Origin: Rheinheimera pacifica
GTDB taxonomy: Bacteria > Pseudomonadota > Gammaproteobacteria > Enterobacterales > Alteromonadaceae
Assembly (NCBI RefSeq): GCF_024809855.1
Contig: NZ_JANUEM010000006.1
Span: 1-64,000 of the forward strand
Length of the DNA stretch: 64,000 bases
Direction: 5' to 3'
Below the pieces are notes generated by a model. That model did not search any database and was not told the origin of the DNA. It was given only the letters and a program-made list of their open reading frames with translations. This document shows, piece by piece, positions 52,566-61,014 of this stretch. Both the position numbers and the translations under genes were made by a program. Each line of letters starts with the position of its first letter. Position 1 is the stretch's first letter.

Positions 52566-53501
52566 ATGGAAAACTCATTTAAACACTTTGCCGGCCGGTT
52601 AGCCGAATTTATTGACGTCAGCCGCGATGGCTACGCCATTCTCTCTGCTGACGATACGCTGCTTTGCGCCAATAAAGCGTTTCTAGCCGTGTTTTTCCGC
52701 CCCGAAACCGAACTGATTGGCCAGAGCTTTGAGGCTATTATGCGTACAGTTTTTGACACTCAAAAAGGCCCGCGCATCGATACCGACAATATTGACAGTT
52801 GGCTAAACCGGGTACAGCAGCTGCGCCGCTCACGCGATTTTCGCTTGTTTGAGGTAGATTTAGTCGATGGCCGCTGGTTTTTATTCTCAGAACAAACCCT
52901 GCCGGGTGGCGAAATGCTGATACAGGCCAAAGACATTACCAAACAAAAAATTGTTGAACAGCATTTAAATGAACATACCCGTAAATTAACTAATTTAGCC
53001 CTTACTGACGAGCTGACACAAATTGCTAACCGGCGTAGTTTTGTTGCTTCAGTGCAAGCTGAAATCACCCGCTGTCACCGCCATAACAATGCTATGGCAT
53101 TTTTTCTGCTGGATATCGACCACTTTAAAAACGTCAACGACAGCTTCGGCCACCAGGCTGGCGACGAAGTACTGCGCCAGGTAGCACGATTAATTAAAAG
53201 CACCTTACGCGAATACGATATTTTCGGCCGTATTGGTGGCGAAGAGTTTGGTATTTTTCTGGCACAAACAGATCGCGACACAGCAGTTGAAGTAGCAGAA
53301 CGGCTACGCCAGCAAATCGCAGATGAAAAACTGTATATTGATGGCCGTGAGCTGCGCATTACCTTGTCGGTAGGTATCGCGCTGGCGCGCAACAAAACCA
53401 GCTTTGAACAGCTATATGCTGATGCCGATGCTGCGCTGTATCAGGCCAAACATAGCGGACGTAATAAAGTGGTGGTAGCAGAGTACTGCGTTATTTTATA
53501 A
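52566..53501 (+). CDS. Diguanylate cyclase with N-terminal PAS domain
   Basis: A 311-residue cytoplasmic signalling enzyme. The first 120 residues form a PAS-type sensor (FIDVSRDGYAILSADDTLLC, later GEMLIQAKDITKQK). A GGDEF domain follows: LTDELTQIANRRSF near 145, FFLLDIDHFKNVND near 175, RIGGEEFGIFLAQ near 222 with an intact GGEEF active site. An inhibitory RxxD site (REYD) lies five residues before it, so the enzyme should make c-di-GMP from GTP with product inhibition. The start is the ATG of MENSFKHF; a GTG six codons upstream is less likely. Confidence 0.88.
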   Translation: MENSFKHFAGRLAEFIDVSRDGYAILSADDTLLCANKAFLAVFFRPETELIGQSFEAIMRTVFDTQKGPRIDTDNIDSWLNRVQQLRRSRDFRLFEVDLVDGRWFLFSEQTLPGGEMLIQAKDITKQKIVEQHLNEHTRKLTNLALTDELTQIANRRSFVASVQAEITRCHRHNNAMAFFLLDIDHFKNVNDSFGHQAGDEVLRQVARLIKSTLREYDIFGRIGGEEFGIFLAQTDRDTAVEVAERLRQQIADEKLYIDGRELRITLSVGIALARNKTSFEQLYADADAALYQAKHSGRNKVVVAEYCVIL

Positions 53502-53503
53502 GC

Positions 53504-54268
53504 TCAGGCCGGCACACCACTGTGAAATTTGAAGTCGGCATCCGGCGAGCTGATAAGCTCAGCTTCAATCACCGCAAAAAACGCAATCCGCTCACTGATA
53601 TCCTGCCCCGCTATTTCTGTGGCCAGAGTCAGGTAATCCTGATAATGCCGGGCTTCTGAACGCAGCAATGAAATGTAAAAATCGGCAATCGGTTTTGGCA
53701 AGAGCGGGGCTAACTTAGCAAAACGCTCGCAGGAGCGTGCTTCAATAAAAGCACCACAAATCAGTTTATCTACCATCGCCTGTGGCTCGTAGGTGCGAAC
53801 ATGGCGCAGCAGCCCGCGGGCATAGCGGCTGGAAGTAATTTTTTCGTACTCAATACCATTGTCAGCCATCACCTCCAGCACCTGATAAAAATGATGCAGC
53901 TCTTCTTTGATCAGCAATACCATTTTATCAATCAGATCCTGTGCATAACCGGAATTAGCTTTGGGCAACATAGACTTTTTCAGGCTAAGCCCGGCCAGTG
54001 CCCGCCAGTCACCTTGCTGGCGATAGGTAAAGTCTTCAAACGGTTTGAGCCATTGCAGCAATGCCTCGCCACTTTGCTCGTCGCTGGCATACCGGCGGAT
54101 CAGATACATAGCTGATTGCGCCGCTTTTAACTCGCAAATCAGGTGATCCTGCAGCAAAAGTGGCAAGCTTCCTGGTTTAGCCGCCATTGCCAGCCATTGT
54201 GCAGGGGTTTCACATTGCAGAAACTGCTTAACCGGGCTTAATAACTGCGTAATTTCGGCGTTTAGCAT
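53504..54268 (-). CDS. miaE: tRNA-(ms2io6A)-hydroxylase
   Basis: A 254-residue ferritin-like di-iron oxygenase that hydroxylates the isopentenyl group of ms2i6A at tRNA position 37. The metal ligands are visible in DHLICELKAAQSAM near residue 45, LIKEELHHFYQV near 128, GAFIEARSCERFAKL near 180 and LRSEARHYQDYL near 210. Length and order match MiaE. It is convergent with the cyclase gene, with stops 2 bases apart. Confidence 0.93.
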   Translation of the reverse strand: MLNAEITQLLSPVKQFLQCETPAQWLAMAAKPGSLPLLLQDHLICELKAAQSAMYLIRRYASDEQSGEALLQWLKPFEDFTYRQQGDWRALAGLSLKKSMLPKANSGYAQDLIDKMVLLIKEELHHFYQVLEVMADNGIEYEKITSSRYARGLLRHVRTYEPQAMVDKLICGAFIEARSCERFAKLAPLLPKPIADFYISLLRSEARHYQDYLTLATEIAGQDISERIAFFAVIEAELISSPDADFKFHSGVPA

Positions 54269-54464
54269 GTTGTTAGTTCACGACTCAGAGATGGCGCGCA
54301 TTATAGCGGATAGCCCTCTGGCTACCAAGCGATGATAGTTGCAGCAACTGCCTGCTCAAATTTCAGCCAGAATGCTTGACGAAGTGCATTATATTGGTCA
54401 TAACTGATGTAACGGCTATTGCAAATAGTCAGGTAATACAGACGTAGTGACAAGGATAATAATT

Positions 54465-55064
54465 ATGATATTGAATCACTTATGGGGACTGTATGCTCAT
54501 CCGAAAGAAGAATGGCATACTATAGATGCAAGACATGAAAGTTTTCGTTATAGCCTGATCCACATTTTGCTGGTTGCTCTGATACCCTCTGTTTGCGCTT
54601 ATTATTCAGCGGTACATCTGGGCTGGAGCATAGGTGTGGGTAATCGTATTATGCTAACCCCCGACAGCGCGCTGATGTTGTCAGTTGCTATGTATATTGC
54701 ACTGATTGGTGGCGTATTTGCGCTGGCATTGCTGGCACACTGGATGGCCCATACCTTTGGTGCTGAACCTACCTATACTCAAACACTGGAACTGGCAGCT
54801 TATACATCCACGCCACTGTTTATGGTGGGTTTTGCCGGCTTGTATCCTGAGCTTTGGGTAGTGATGGTAGTTGGTTTGATTGGCCTGGCTTATTCAGTGT
54901 ATCTGCTGTACGTCGGGGTGCCCATACTGATGCATATTCCGGAAGAGCGTGGCTTTATCTATGCCAGTTCTGTGGTTACCTGTGGTTTGGTGTTGCTGGT
55001 GTGCATTCTTACTGCCACAGCAATATTATGGAGTTCCGGCTTCGGCCCGGCATTTACGCATTAA
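54465..55064 (+). CDS. Yip1-family inner-membrane protein
   Basis: A 199-residue protein with five hydrophobic segments, starting MILNHLWGLYAHPKEEW at the ATG after AAGGATAATAATT. The LWxLYxxPKEEWxxI opening and the segment layout are those of bacterial Yip1-domain proteins, which are of unclear function. Single gene; a shared terminator separates it from purF. Confidence 0.85.
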   Translation: MILNHLWGLYAHPKEEWHTIDARHESFRYSLIHILLVALIPSVCAYYSAVHLGWSIGVGNRIMLTPDSALMLSVAMYIALIGGVFALALLAHWMAHTFGAEPTYTQTLELAAYTSTPLFMVGFAGLYPELWVVMVVGLIGLAYSVYLLYVGVPILMHIPEERGFIYASSVVTCGLVLLVCILTATAILWSSGFGPAFTH

Positions 55065-55086
55065 ACTATTCTGAGCCAGAAACTAT

Positions 55087-55109
55087 AAAGGGAGTTTAAT
55101 GCTCCCTTT
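55087..55109. terminator. Bidirectional terminator between Yip1 gene and purF
   Basis: AAAGGGAG/CTCCCTTT stem with a 7-base loop between convergent genes, with A/T tracts on both sides. Confidence 0.85.
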
Positions 55110-55139
55110 ATATTATCAACACTATGTTATGGCGACTGC

Positions 55140-56651
55140 TTAGCCTTCGTTGTAGGTTTCCAGGTTAGTTGCCATCGCTGCGCCGGACTTTTCCTTAGCG
55201 CTATCGCTGCGCATCTGGTCCAGCCGGTTCAGGTATTCCTGATCGATATCATTAGTAACGTAGTTACCGTCAAATACTGAGGTTTCAAAACGTTTAATTT
55301 CCGGGTTCTCCAGCCGCACCGCTTCTATCAAATCGGGCAGTGACTGAAAAATCAGGCCGTCTGCACCAATAATATTACAGATACTTTCCACGTCGTGGCC
55401 ATGCGCTATCAGCTCATTAGCCGATGGCATATCAATACCGTACACATTAGGAAAACGGATTTCCGGCGCCGCTGAGGCAAAATAGACTTTCTTTGCACCA
55501 GCTTCACGTGCCATATCAATAATTTGCTGTGAAGTAGTACCACGCACTATTGAGTCATCTACCAACAGCACGTTTTTATCTTTAAATTCCTGCTTAATAG
55601 CATTAAGTTTACGTTTAACCGATTTTTTCCGCGCTTCCTGGCCGGGCATAATAAAAGTACGGCCGATATAGCGGTTTTTCACATAGCCCTGGCGATACGG
55701 CAAACCTAGCACGGTGGCGATTTGCAATGCTGCATCGTTACTGGTTTCCGGGATAGGGATCACCACATCAATATCCAGGTTAGCCCATTCACGTTTGATC
55801 TTCTGCCCTAGCATTGTGCCCATGGCTACGCGGGAAGCGTATACCGAAATATTGTCAATGGTTGAGTCTGGCCGGGCAAAATACACATACTCGAAAATAC
55901 ACGGGGTATAACTTGGGTTTTCGGCGCACTGAAAGCTGTGCAACTCGCCCTGCTCGGTGATATATACCGCTTCGCCCGGCGAGACATCGCGCAGTACGGT
56001 AAAGCCGTCGGCATCCAGTGCAACGCTTTCAGATGCCACCATATACTCGGTGCCAAGCTCGGTTTCGCGCTTACCCATCACTAACGGGCGAATACCGTTA
56101 GGATCACGAAATGCCAGTAAACCGTGGCCGATAATCAGCGCCACAACGGCATAGCCACCTTTAACTTTACGATGTACATTGGCTACAGCACGGAAAATAT
56201 GCTCAGCCTGCAGCTCCATAACACCGCTGTTATGCAGTTCATGCGCCAGCACATTTAACAACACTTCAGAGTCAGACGTGGTGTTTACATGACGGCGCGC
56301 TACCCGGAAGATATCTTCTTTCAGAATATGCGAATTAGTCAGATTGCCATTGTGCGCCAGTGCAATACCAAAAGGGCTGTTAACATAAAACGGCTGAGCT
56401 TCTGCGGTGCTGGAAGAACCCGCAGTAGGATAACGCACATGACCGATACCGATATTGCCTGCCAGACGTTGCATATGGCGGGCTTCAAATACATCCTTTA
56501 CCAGCCCGTTTGCCTTGCGCAAACGCAGCGTGTTGTGGTCAACGGTAACAATACCCGCAGCGTCCTGCCCGCGATGCTGCAACACGGTTAAACCATCATA
56601 CAGTGCCTGATTAACCGGATATTTCCCAACGATACCAACAATACCACACAT
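55140..56651 (-). CDS. purF: Amidophosphoribosyltransferase
   Basis: A 503-residue enzyme of the first step of purine synthesis (PRPP plus glutamine to phosphoribosylamine). The N-terminal glutaminase domain starts with the catalytic Cys of MCGIVGIVG, with [10 protein letters not shown] near 27. The C-terminal phosphoribosyltransferase has the PRPP loop [17 protein letters not shown] near 363. Length is normal. Last gene of the block after cvpA (21 bp). Confidence 0.97.
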   Translation of the reverse strand: MCGIVGIVGKYPVNQALYDGLTVLQHRGQDAAGIVTVDHNTLRLRKANGLVKDVFEARHMQRLAGNIGIGHVRYPTAGSSSTAEAQPFYVNSPFGIALAHNGNLTNSHILKEDIFRVARRHVNTTSDSEVLLNVLAHELHNSGVMELQAEHIFRAVANVHRKVKGGYAVVALIIGHGLLAFRDPNGIRPLVMGKRETELGTEYMVASESVALDADGFTVLRDVSPGEAVYITEQGELHSFQCAENPSYTPCIFEYVYFARPDSTIDNISVYASRVAMGTMLGQKIKREWANLDIDVVIPIPETSNDAALQIATVLGLPYRQGYVKNRYIGRTFIMPGQEARKKSVKRKLNAIKQEFKDKNVLLVDDSIVRGTTSQQIIDMAREAGAKKVYFASAAPEIRFPNVYGIDMPSANELIAHGHDVESICNIIGADGLIFQSLPDLIEAVRLENPEIKRFETSVFDGNYVTNDIDQEYLNRLDQMRSDSAKEKSGAAMATNLETYNEG

Positions 56652-56672
56652 GGATTTTCTTCCTCGCCAGCG

Positions 56673-57161
56673 TTAAGGCTTTTGCATAAAACTGGAATGG
56701 TTCTGCAAATACTCGAAGAACCATTCAATAATAAAACCGAATTCAGGGATCAAAATTGATTGCTGCCACCAGGCAGCACCTGCCACCGGGGTAAAAGCGT
56801 CCATAAAAAACAATATCGCGCTGACAATCAGCACACCGCGCAGCGCACCAAAAACCAGGCCTAATACTCTGTCTGTGCCAGACAAACCGGTAGATTGCAC
56901 CAATTTGCCAATAAGAAAATTAACTAAAGCGCCAACAATAAGGCTGCAAATAAATAAAATGGCGATGGCGCAGGCGTTACGCAGGGTTTCGTCCTGCATA
57001 GAGGTAAATAAACCAGCCAGATGGGGGTAATATTGGCTGGCAATAAAGAATGCCAGGATCCAGACAGCCAGTGAAATAGCTTCTTTAACAAAGCCACGTA
57101 CCAAGCTGATAACTGCAGATAACGCTATGATTGCCAGAATGGCAAAATCAACCCAGACCAT
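56673..57161 (-). CDS. cvpA: Colicin V production protein homologue CvpA
   Basis: A 162-residue inner-membrane protein with four hydrophobic segments. It begins [20 protein letters not shown] with the [20 protein letters not shown] motif and a [20 protein letters not shown] loop, all typical of CvpA. It is placed between dedD and purF as in E. coli. Its exact function is unsettled; it has been linked to envelope stress tolerance. Confidence 0.93.
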   Translation of the reverse strand: MVWVDFAILAIIALSAVISLVRGFVKEAISLAVWILAFFIASQYYPHLAGLFTSMQDETLRNACAIAILFICSLIVGALVNFLIGKLVQSTGLSGTDRVLGLVFGALRGVLIVSAILFFMDAFTPVAGAAWWQQSILIPEFGFIIEWFFEYLQNHSSFMQKP

Positions 57162-57220
57162 TTGCTACCAACGGTTGTTTGATGACGGCGCGCATTCTAC
57201 CAAACACAGCGACTGCTTGG

Positions 57221-57832
57221 CTAATTATTTTCTGTTGGCTGATAACTCATTACTGATAACCGCTCAATACCGGTTATTTCCTGCAGCTTGGGCAATTGCT
57301 GTTCCAGGCGCTCTTTTCTCAGCTCTGGGCCTACCAACACACTGGTAAGCTTTACGCCCTGAGCATTGCTTATCTCACGGGTAAAAGTAACAAAACCTGC
57401 CTGACGCAATTTAGCAACCAATGCATTAGCATTTTGCACTTTGCTGAAACTCCCCACCCTTACTACCCAACCAGCCTGAGCCAGAGCTTCATTAACGGGC
57501 CGTGTTGTTACAGGCTTGTCTGCCGACGGAGCCGTTACCTGGGTATAACGCTGAGACGGCAAGCCATTATCGTCTTTTGGGGTTTGTTCTGCGGCATCCA
57601 GCGCAGGCTCGTCCACCGGCTGTGGTGTTACCTCTGAGCGTGCCTGTTCAAATGCTTGCTGATCAAAAGCTTGCTGCTGTGGCACGCCTTGAAACTCAGG
57701 ACGATTTGGAATGACTTTAAAATCGTCTTTCACAACCTGTTTTTCACCATCGAGTAAATCAGGCAGAAAAATAATACCGGCCAGTACCAGGATCACTGTA
57801 CCGAGTAAACGATGTTTAAATGCGGGTGTCAC
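57221..57832 (-). CDS. dedD: SPOR-domain cell-division protein DedD
   Basis: A 203-residue protein with one membrane helix (LLGTVILVLAGIIFLPDLL), a proline- and glutamine-rich periplasmic linker, and a C-terminal SPOR domain (AGWVVRVGSFSKVQNANALV, then SVLVGPE). It binds denuded peptidoglycan at the division septum. The start is the GTG overlapping the folC stop (GTGA), with AGGAGG six bases before it, rather than the upstream in-frame ATG. Confidence 0.9.
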   Translation of the reverse strand: MTPAFKHRLLGTVILVLAGIIFLPDLLDGEKQVVKDDFKVIPNRPEFQGVPQQQAFDQQAFEQARSEVTPQPVDEPALDAAEQTPKDDNGLPSQRYTQVTAPSADKPVTTRPVNEALAQAGWVVRVGSFSKVQNANALVAKLRQAGFVTFTREISNAQGVKLTSVLVGPELRKERLEQQLPKLQEITGIERLSVMSYQPTENN

Positions 57833-59121
57833 TTTGCCTCCTGATGGCATGACAGCACTGCTGACACTGTAATAAACGAACCAAACACAACCAGTAACTC
57901 ATCACTTTGCAGACTTTGCTGCAACTGCTGATAAGCGCTTTGCGTCTCGTCATGCAGTTGAGTCAGCACCCCCTGAGGTGCCAAAACCTGATTAAGTTGC
58001 TCTGCAGTTGCGCCCCTAACCCCTTTGAGGCTGACAAGATGCCATTGTTCAAACAATGGCGTCAAGGGCAGCAATGTTTGCTGAATATCTTTATCTTTTA
58101 GCATACCAACGAATGCGAGTATACGCCTGAAACGCGGTTTAAGCAGCAGCAGCTGCTCCGCCAGGTAGCTGGCCGACTGCGGATTGTGCGCTACATCGAC
58201 AATAATAGCAGGCTGTTTTTGCAGCCATTGCATCCTGCCAGCCAGTGTCAGCCCAGCCAAAACACGGTTCAACTGCTGCGGCGAAGGCTGCATATTAAAC
58301 TGCTCCAGTACCGCTAGGCTACAGGCTGCATTTTGTACAGGCAGTGCCGGTAGCGGCAGCTTAGAAAATTGCTGGCTTACCCCTTGCCATTGCCAGCTTT
58401 GCTCCTGCTGCCCGTACTGGTTCTGATAATGATAATCCCGCTGTACCAGTATTGTTTTGCATCCCAGCTCTGTCGCTTTTTGCAATACCGACTGTGGCGG
58501 ATTAAGCTCACCGATAATGGCAATACCTGCGGCTCTGAATACCCCGGCTTTTTCACGGCCAATGCTTTCACGGTCATTACCCAGCCAATCCTGATGGTCT
58601 AAATCTACGGTGGTAATAACACTGATGTCGGGCGAAATAATATTGGTGGCATCCAACCGCCCACCTAACCCGACTTCAATCAGGCAGTAATCTGGCTGCT
58701 GTTGCTGTAACAAACGAAATGCCACCAGCGTGGTAAATTCAAAGTATGTCAGGGCAATGTCCTGGCGCAGTGCTTCAACAAAAGCAAAAGCGGCTACCCA
58801 ATCTGCGTCAGGTACGTCCTGGCCATTAAGGCGTAAACGCTCGTTAAATTGCAACAGGTGCGGCGAACTATACACACCAACCGTTTTACCCTGCGCCAGC
58901 AGCAGTTGTTCAATACAACACGCTGTAGTGCCTTTGCCGTTAGTACCGGCAATAAGCACTTTTTTACCCGGCAGATGTTGCAAGCCAGCTCTGGCAGCTA
59001 CGGCGTATACCCGCTCCAGCCCCAGCTCTATCTGGTGCACGGGATGGCTTTGCTCTATATAACAAAGCCAATCGGCCAGGCTGTGGCACGATTGGCTGTT
59101 CAGTACTGTTGTAGTTGACAT
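57829..59121 (-). CDS. folC: Dihydrofolate synthase / folylpolyglutamate synthase
   Basis: A 430-residue Mur-ligase-fold enzyme that adds glutamate to dihydropteroate and to folates. The P-loop is VLIAGTNGKGTTACCIEQLL near residue 55, followed by SSPHLLQFNERLRLNG near 86, EVGLGGRLDATNI near 153, TTVDLDHQDWLG near 175 and IVDVAHNPQSA near 305. Overlaps dedD by 4 bases and follows accD by 6. Confidence 0.95.
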   Translation of the reverse strand: MSTTTVLNSQSCHSLADWLCYIEQSHPVHQIELGLERVYAVAARAGLQHLPGKKVLIAGTNGKGTTACCIEQLLLAQGKTVGVYSSPHLLQFNERLRLNGQDVPDADWVAAFAFVEALRQDIALTYFEFTTLVAFRLLQQQQPDYCLIEVGLGGRLDATNIISPDISVITTVDLDHQDWLGNDRESIGREKAGVFRAAGIAIIGELNPPQSVLQKATELGCKTILVQRDYHYQNQYGQQEQSWQWQGVSQQFSKLPLPALPVQNAACSLAVLEQFNMQPSPQQLNRVLAGLTLAGRMQWLQKQPAIIVDVAHNPQSASYLAEQLLLLKPRFRRILAFVGMLKDKDIQQTLLPLTPLFEQWHLVSLKGVRGATAEQLNQVLAPQGVLTQLHDETQSAYQQLQQSLQSDELLVVFGSFITVSAVLSCHQEAK

Positions 59122-59127
59122 AACACC

Positions 59128-60003
59128 TTAAGCGGCGTTGTGCTCCGATACCGGGGCAGGCAGCTGCATAAACTTCGCGACTAATCGCGCAATTGTATCG
59201 CGCATTTTGCGCCGGTCAACAATCATATCAATAGCACCGTGTTCCAGCAGGAATTCACTGCGCTGGAAACCTTCCGGCAGCTTTTCACGCACGGTTTGTT
59301 CAATAACCCGCGGGCCGGCAAAACCAATTAATGCTTTGGGCTCGCCAATGTTTACATCACCCAGCATAGCAAGGCTGGCTGATACACCGCCCATCGTCGG
59401 GTCGGTTAACACTGAAATATATGGCAGGCCGGCTTCGCTCATTTTCGCCAGTGCGGCGCTGGTTTTTGCCATCTGCATCAGAGAAAACAACGCTTCCTGC
59501 ATACGGGCACCGCCGCTGGCAGAAAAACAAACAAAAGGTACTTTGTGCTTTAAGGCGTGTTCAACACCGGCAACAAACTTGGCGCCGACTACTGACGCCA
59601 TAGAACCGCCCATAAACTCAAACTCAAATGAGGCGGCTACAATTGGCATACCTTGTAAGGTGCCGTGCATTACAACCATGGCATCTTTTTCATTGGTGTC
59701 TTTTTGTGCTGCCGCAATACGATCTTTGTAGCGCTTGCTGTCTTTAAACTTCAGTAAATCCTGTGGTTCAAGCTCTGCTGCCAGCTCTTTAGTGCTGTTT
59801 GCATCGAAAAAGCTGGTTAAGCGTGAACGGGCCGATACCCGCATATGATGATCACACTTGGGGCATACGCCAAGATTACGATCTAAATCTGCTTTATATA
59901 ATACCGCTTCACAGGATGTGCATTTGGTCCAGACACCTTCCGGGATATTTCGACGCGCGGAAGAAGAGGATGTTCTGGGCAGGATTTTTTCTAACCAACT
60001 CAT
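59128..60003 (-). CDS. accD: Acetyl-CoA carboxylase carboxyltransferase beta subunit
   Basis: A 291-residue subunit that, with AccA, transfers the carboxyl group from biotin to acetyl-CoA. The zinc ribbon is CTSCEAVLY ... CPKCDHHMR (residues 28-53); the crotonase-like core has [20 protein letters not shown] near 158 and [14 protein letters not shown] near 190. Length is near the usual 290-300. Confidence 0.96.
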   Translation of the reverse strand: MSWLEKILPRTSSSSARRNIPEGVWTKCTSCEAVLYKADLDRNLGVCPKCDHHMRVSARSRLTSFFDANSTKELAAELEPQDLLKFKDSKRYKDRIAAAQKDTNEKDAMVVMHGTLQGMPIVAASFEFEFMGGSMASVVGAKFVAGVEHALKHKVPFVCFSASGGARMQEALFSLMQMAKTSAALAKMSEAGLPYISVLTDPTMGGVSASLAMLGDVNIGEPKALIGFAGPRVIEQTVREKLPEGFQRSEFLLEHGAIDMIVDRRKMRDTIARLVAKFMQLPAPVSEHNAA

Positions 60004-60165
60004 AAATGTTTCCTATAGGTAACAGCACCGCGTACCCGCCATGCCGTAAATACGTTAAAAAACGCCGAAATTCAGTAAACCGGCGCTATTAAAGCACAAA
60101 ACTGACGCTACATAATATAAAAAACTGGTCTTAGTAGTACAAGCCGTAAGGCAGTCAAACAGCTT

Positions 60166-60951
60166 TTAGTCTGGTAAAAACAGCGGACCGGTTACCGCCT
60201 TAGGTAAGGCAAAGTGCGCAGGATAATCTACCTCTACCAGATAAAGCCCACCGGGTTTGGCTGTTGCGGCGGCAAGATTACGATCTTTGGCCGCTAAAAG
60301 CTCAGCAATCCATTCTGGCGGGCGGTTTTTCATGCCGACTTCCAGCAAACTACCGGTAATATTACGTACCATATGATGCAAAAACGCATTGGCTTTAATA
60401 TCCAGAATAATATAGTCGCCCTGCCTGCTAATACGTAAGTGATGCACATTACGAAACGGGCTATGCGACTGACATTGTACAGCTCTGAACGAGCTGAAAT
60501 CCTGCTCACCCAGCAAATATTCGCCAGCCTGCTGCATCAAATCTGTATCCAGGTTTTGATGATAGTGGCTTAAACCAGCGCGTAAAATGGCCGGTCGGAA
60601 TTTATGGTTATAAATAATATAGCGGTAACGGCGGGCTGTGGCGCTAAAACGGGCGTGAAAATCGTCAGGCACGGCTTTAGCCCAACGCACGGCGATTGCA
60701 TCAGGCAACTGGGCATTAGTACCCATTACCCAGGCTTTATCATCACGCACAGCAGTGGTATCAAAATGCACGACCTGCCCGGTGGCATGAACCCCCGCAT
60801 CAGTGCGGCCAGCACAAAACAATTCTACCGGCTGGTTTGCAACTTTAGACAGTGCAATTTCCAGTTCCTGCTGTACGCTGTTTACTTCACGCTGACGCTG
60901 CCAGCCATAAAAGCCGGCCCCATCGTACTCAATACCTAACGCAATGCGCAT
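60166..60951 (-). CDS. truA: tRNA pseudouridine(38-40) synthase
   Basis: A 261-residue enzyme that makes pseudouridine at positions 38-40 of tRNAs. The catalytic Asp51 is in [19 protein letters not shown]; other family blocks are [15 protein letters not shown] near 118, [14 protein letters not shown] near 157 and [17 protein letters not shown] near 195. There is no dedA gene between truA and accD, unlike in E. coli; instead 162 bases of leader DNA before accD. Confidence 0.95.
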   Translation of the reverse strand: MRIALGIEYDGAGFYGWQRQREVNSVQQELEIALSKVANQPVELFCAGRTDAGVHATGQVVHFDTTAVRDDKAWVMGTNAQLPDAIAVRWAKAVPDDFHARFSATARRYRYIIYNHKFRPAILRAGLSHYHQNLDTDLMQQAGEYLLGEQDFSSFRAVQCQSHSPFRNVHHLRISRQGDYIILDIKANAFLHHMVRNITGSLLEVGMKNRPPEWIAELLAAKDRNLAAATAKPGGLYLVEVDYPAHFALPKAVTGPLFLPD

Positions 60952-61014
60952 GCCATCCCCCTGTTAAACGGCGGCGATTATACCGCAACCGCCATTAATA
61001 TGCAGTGTTGGCAC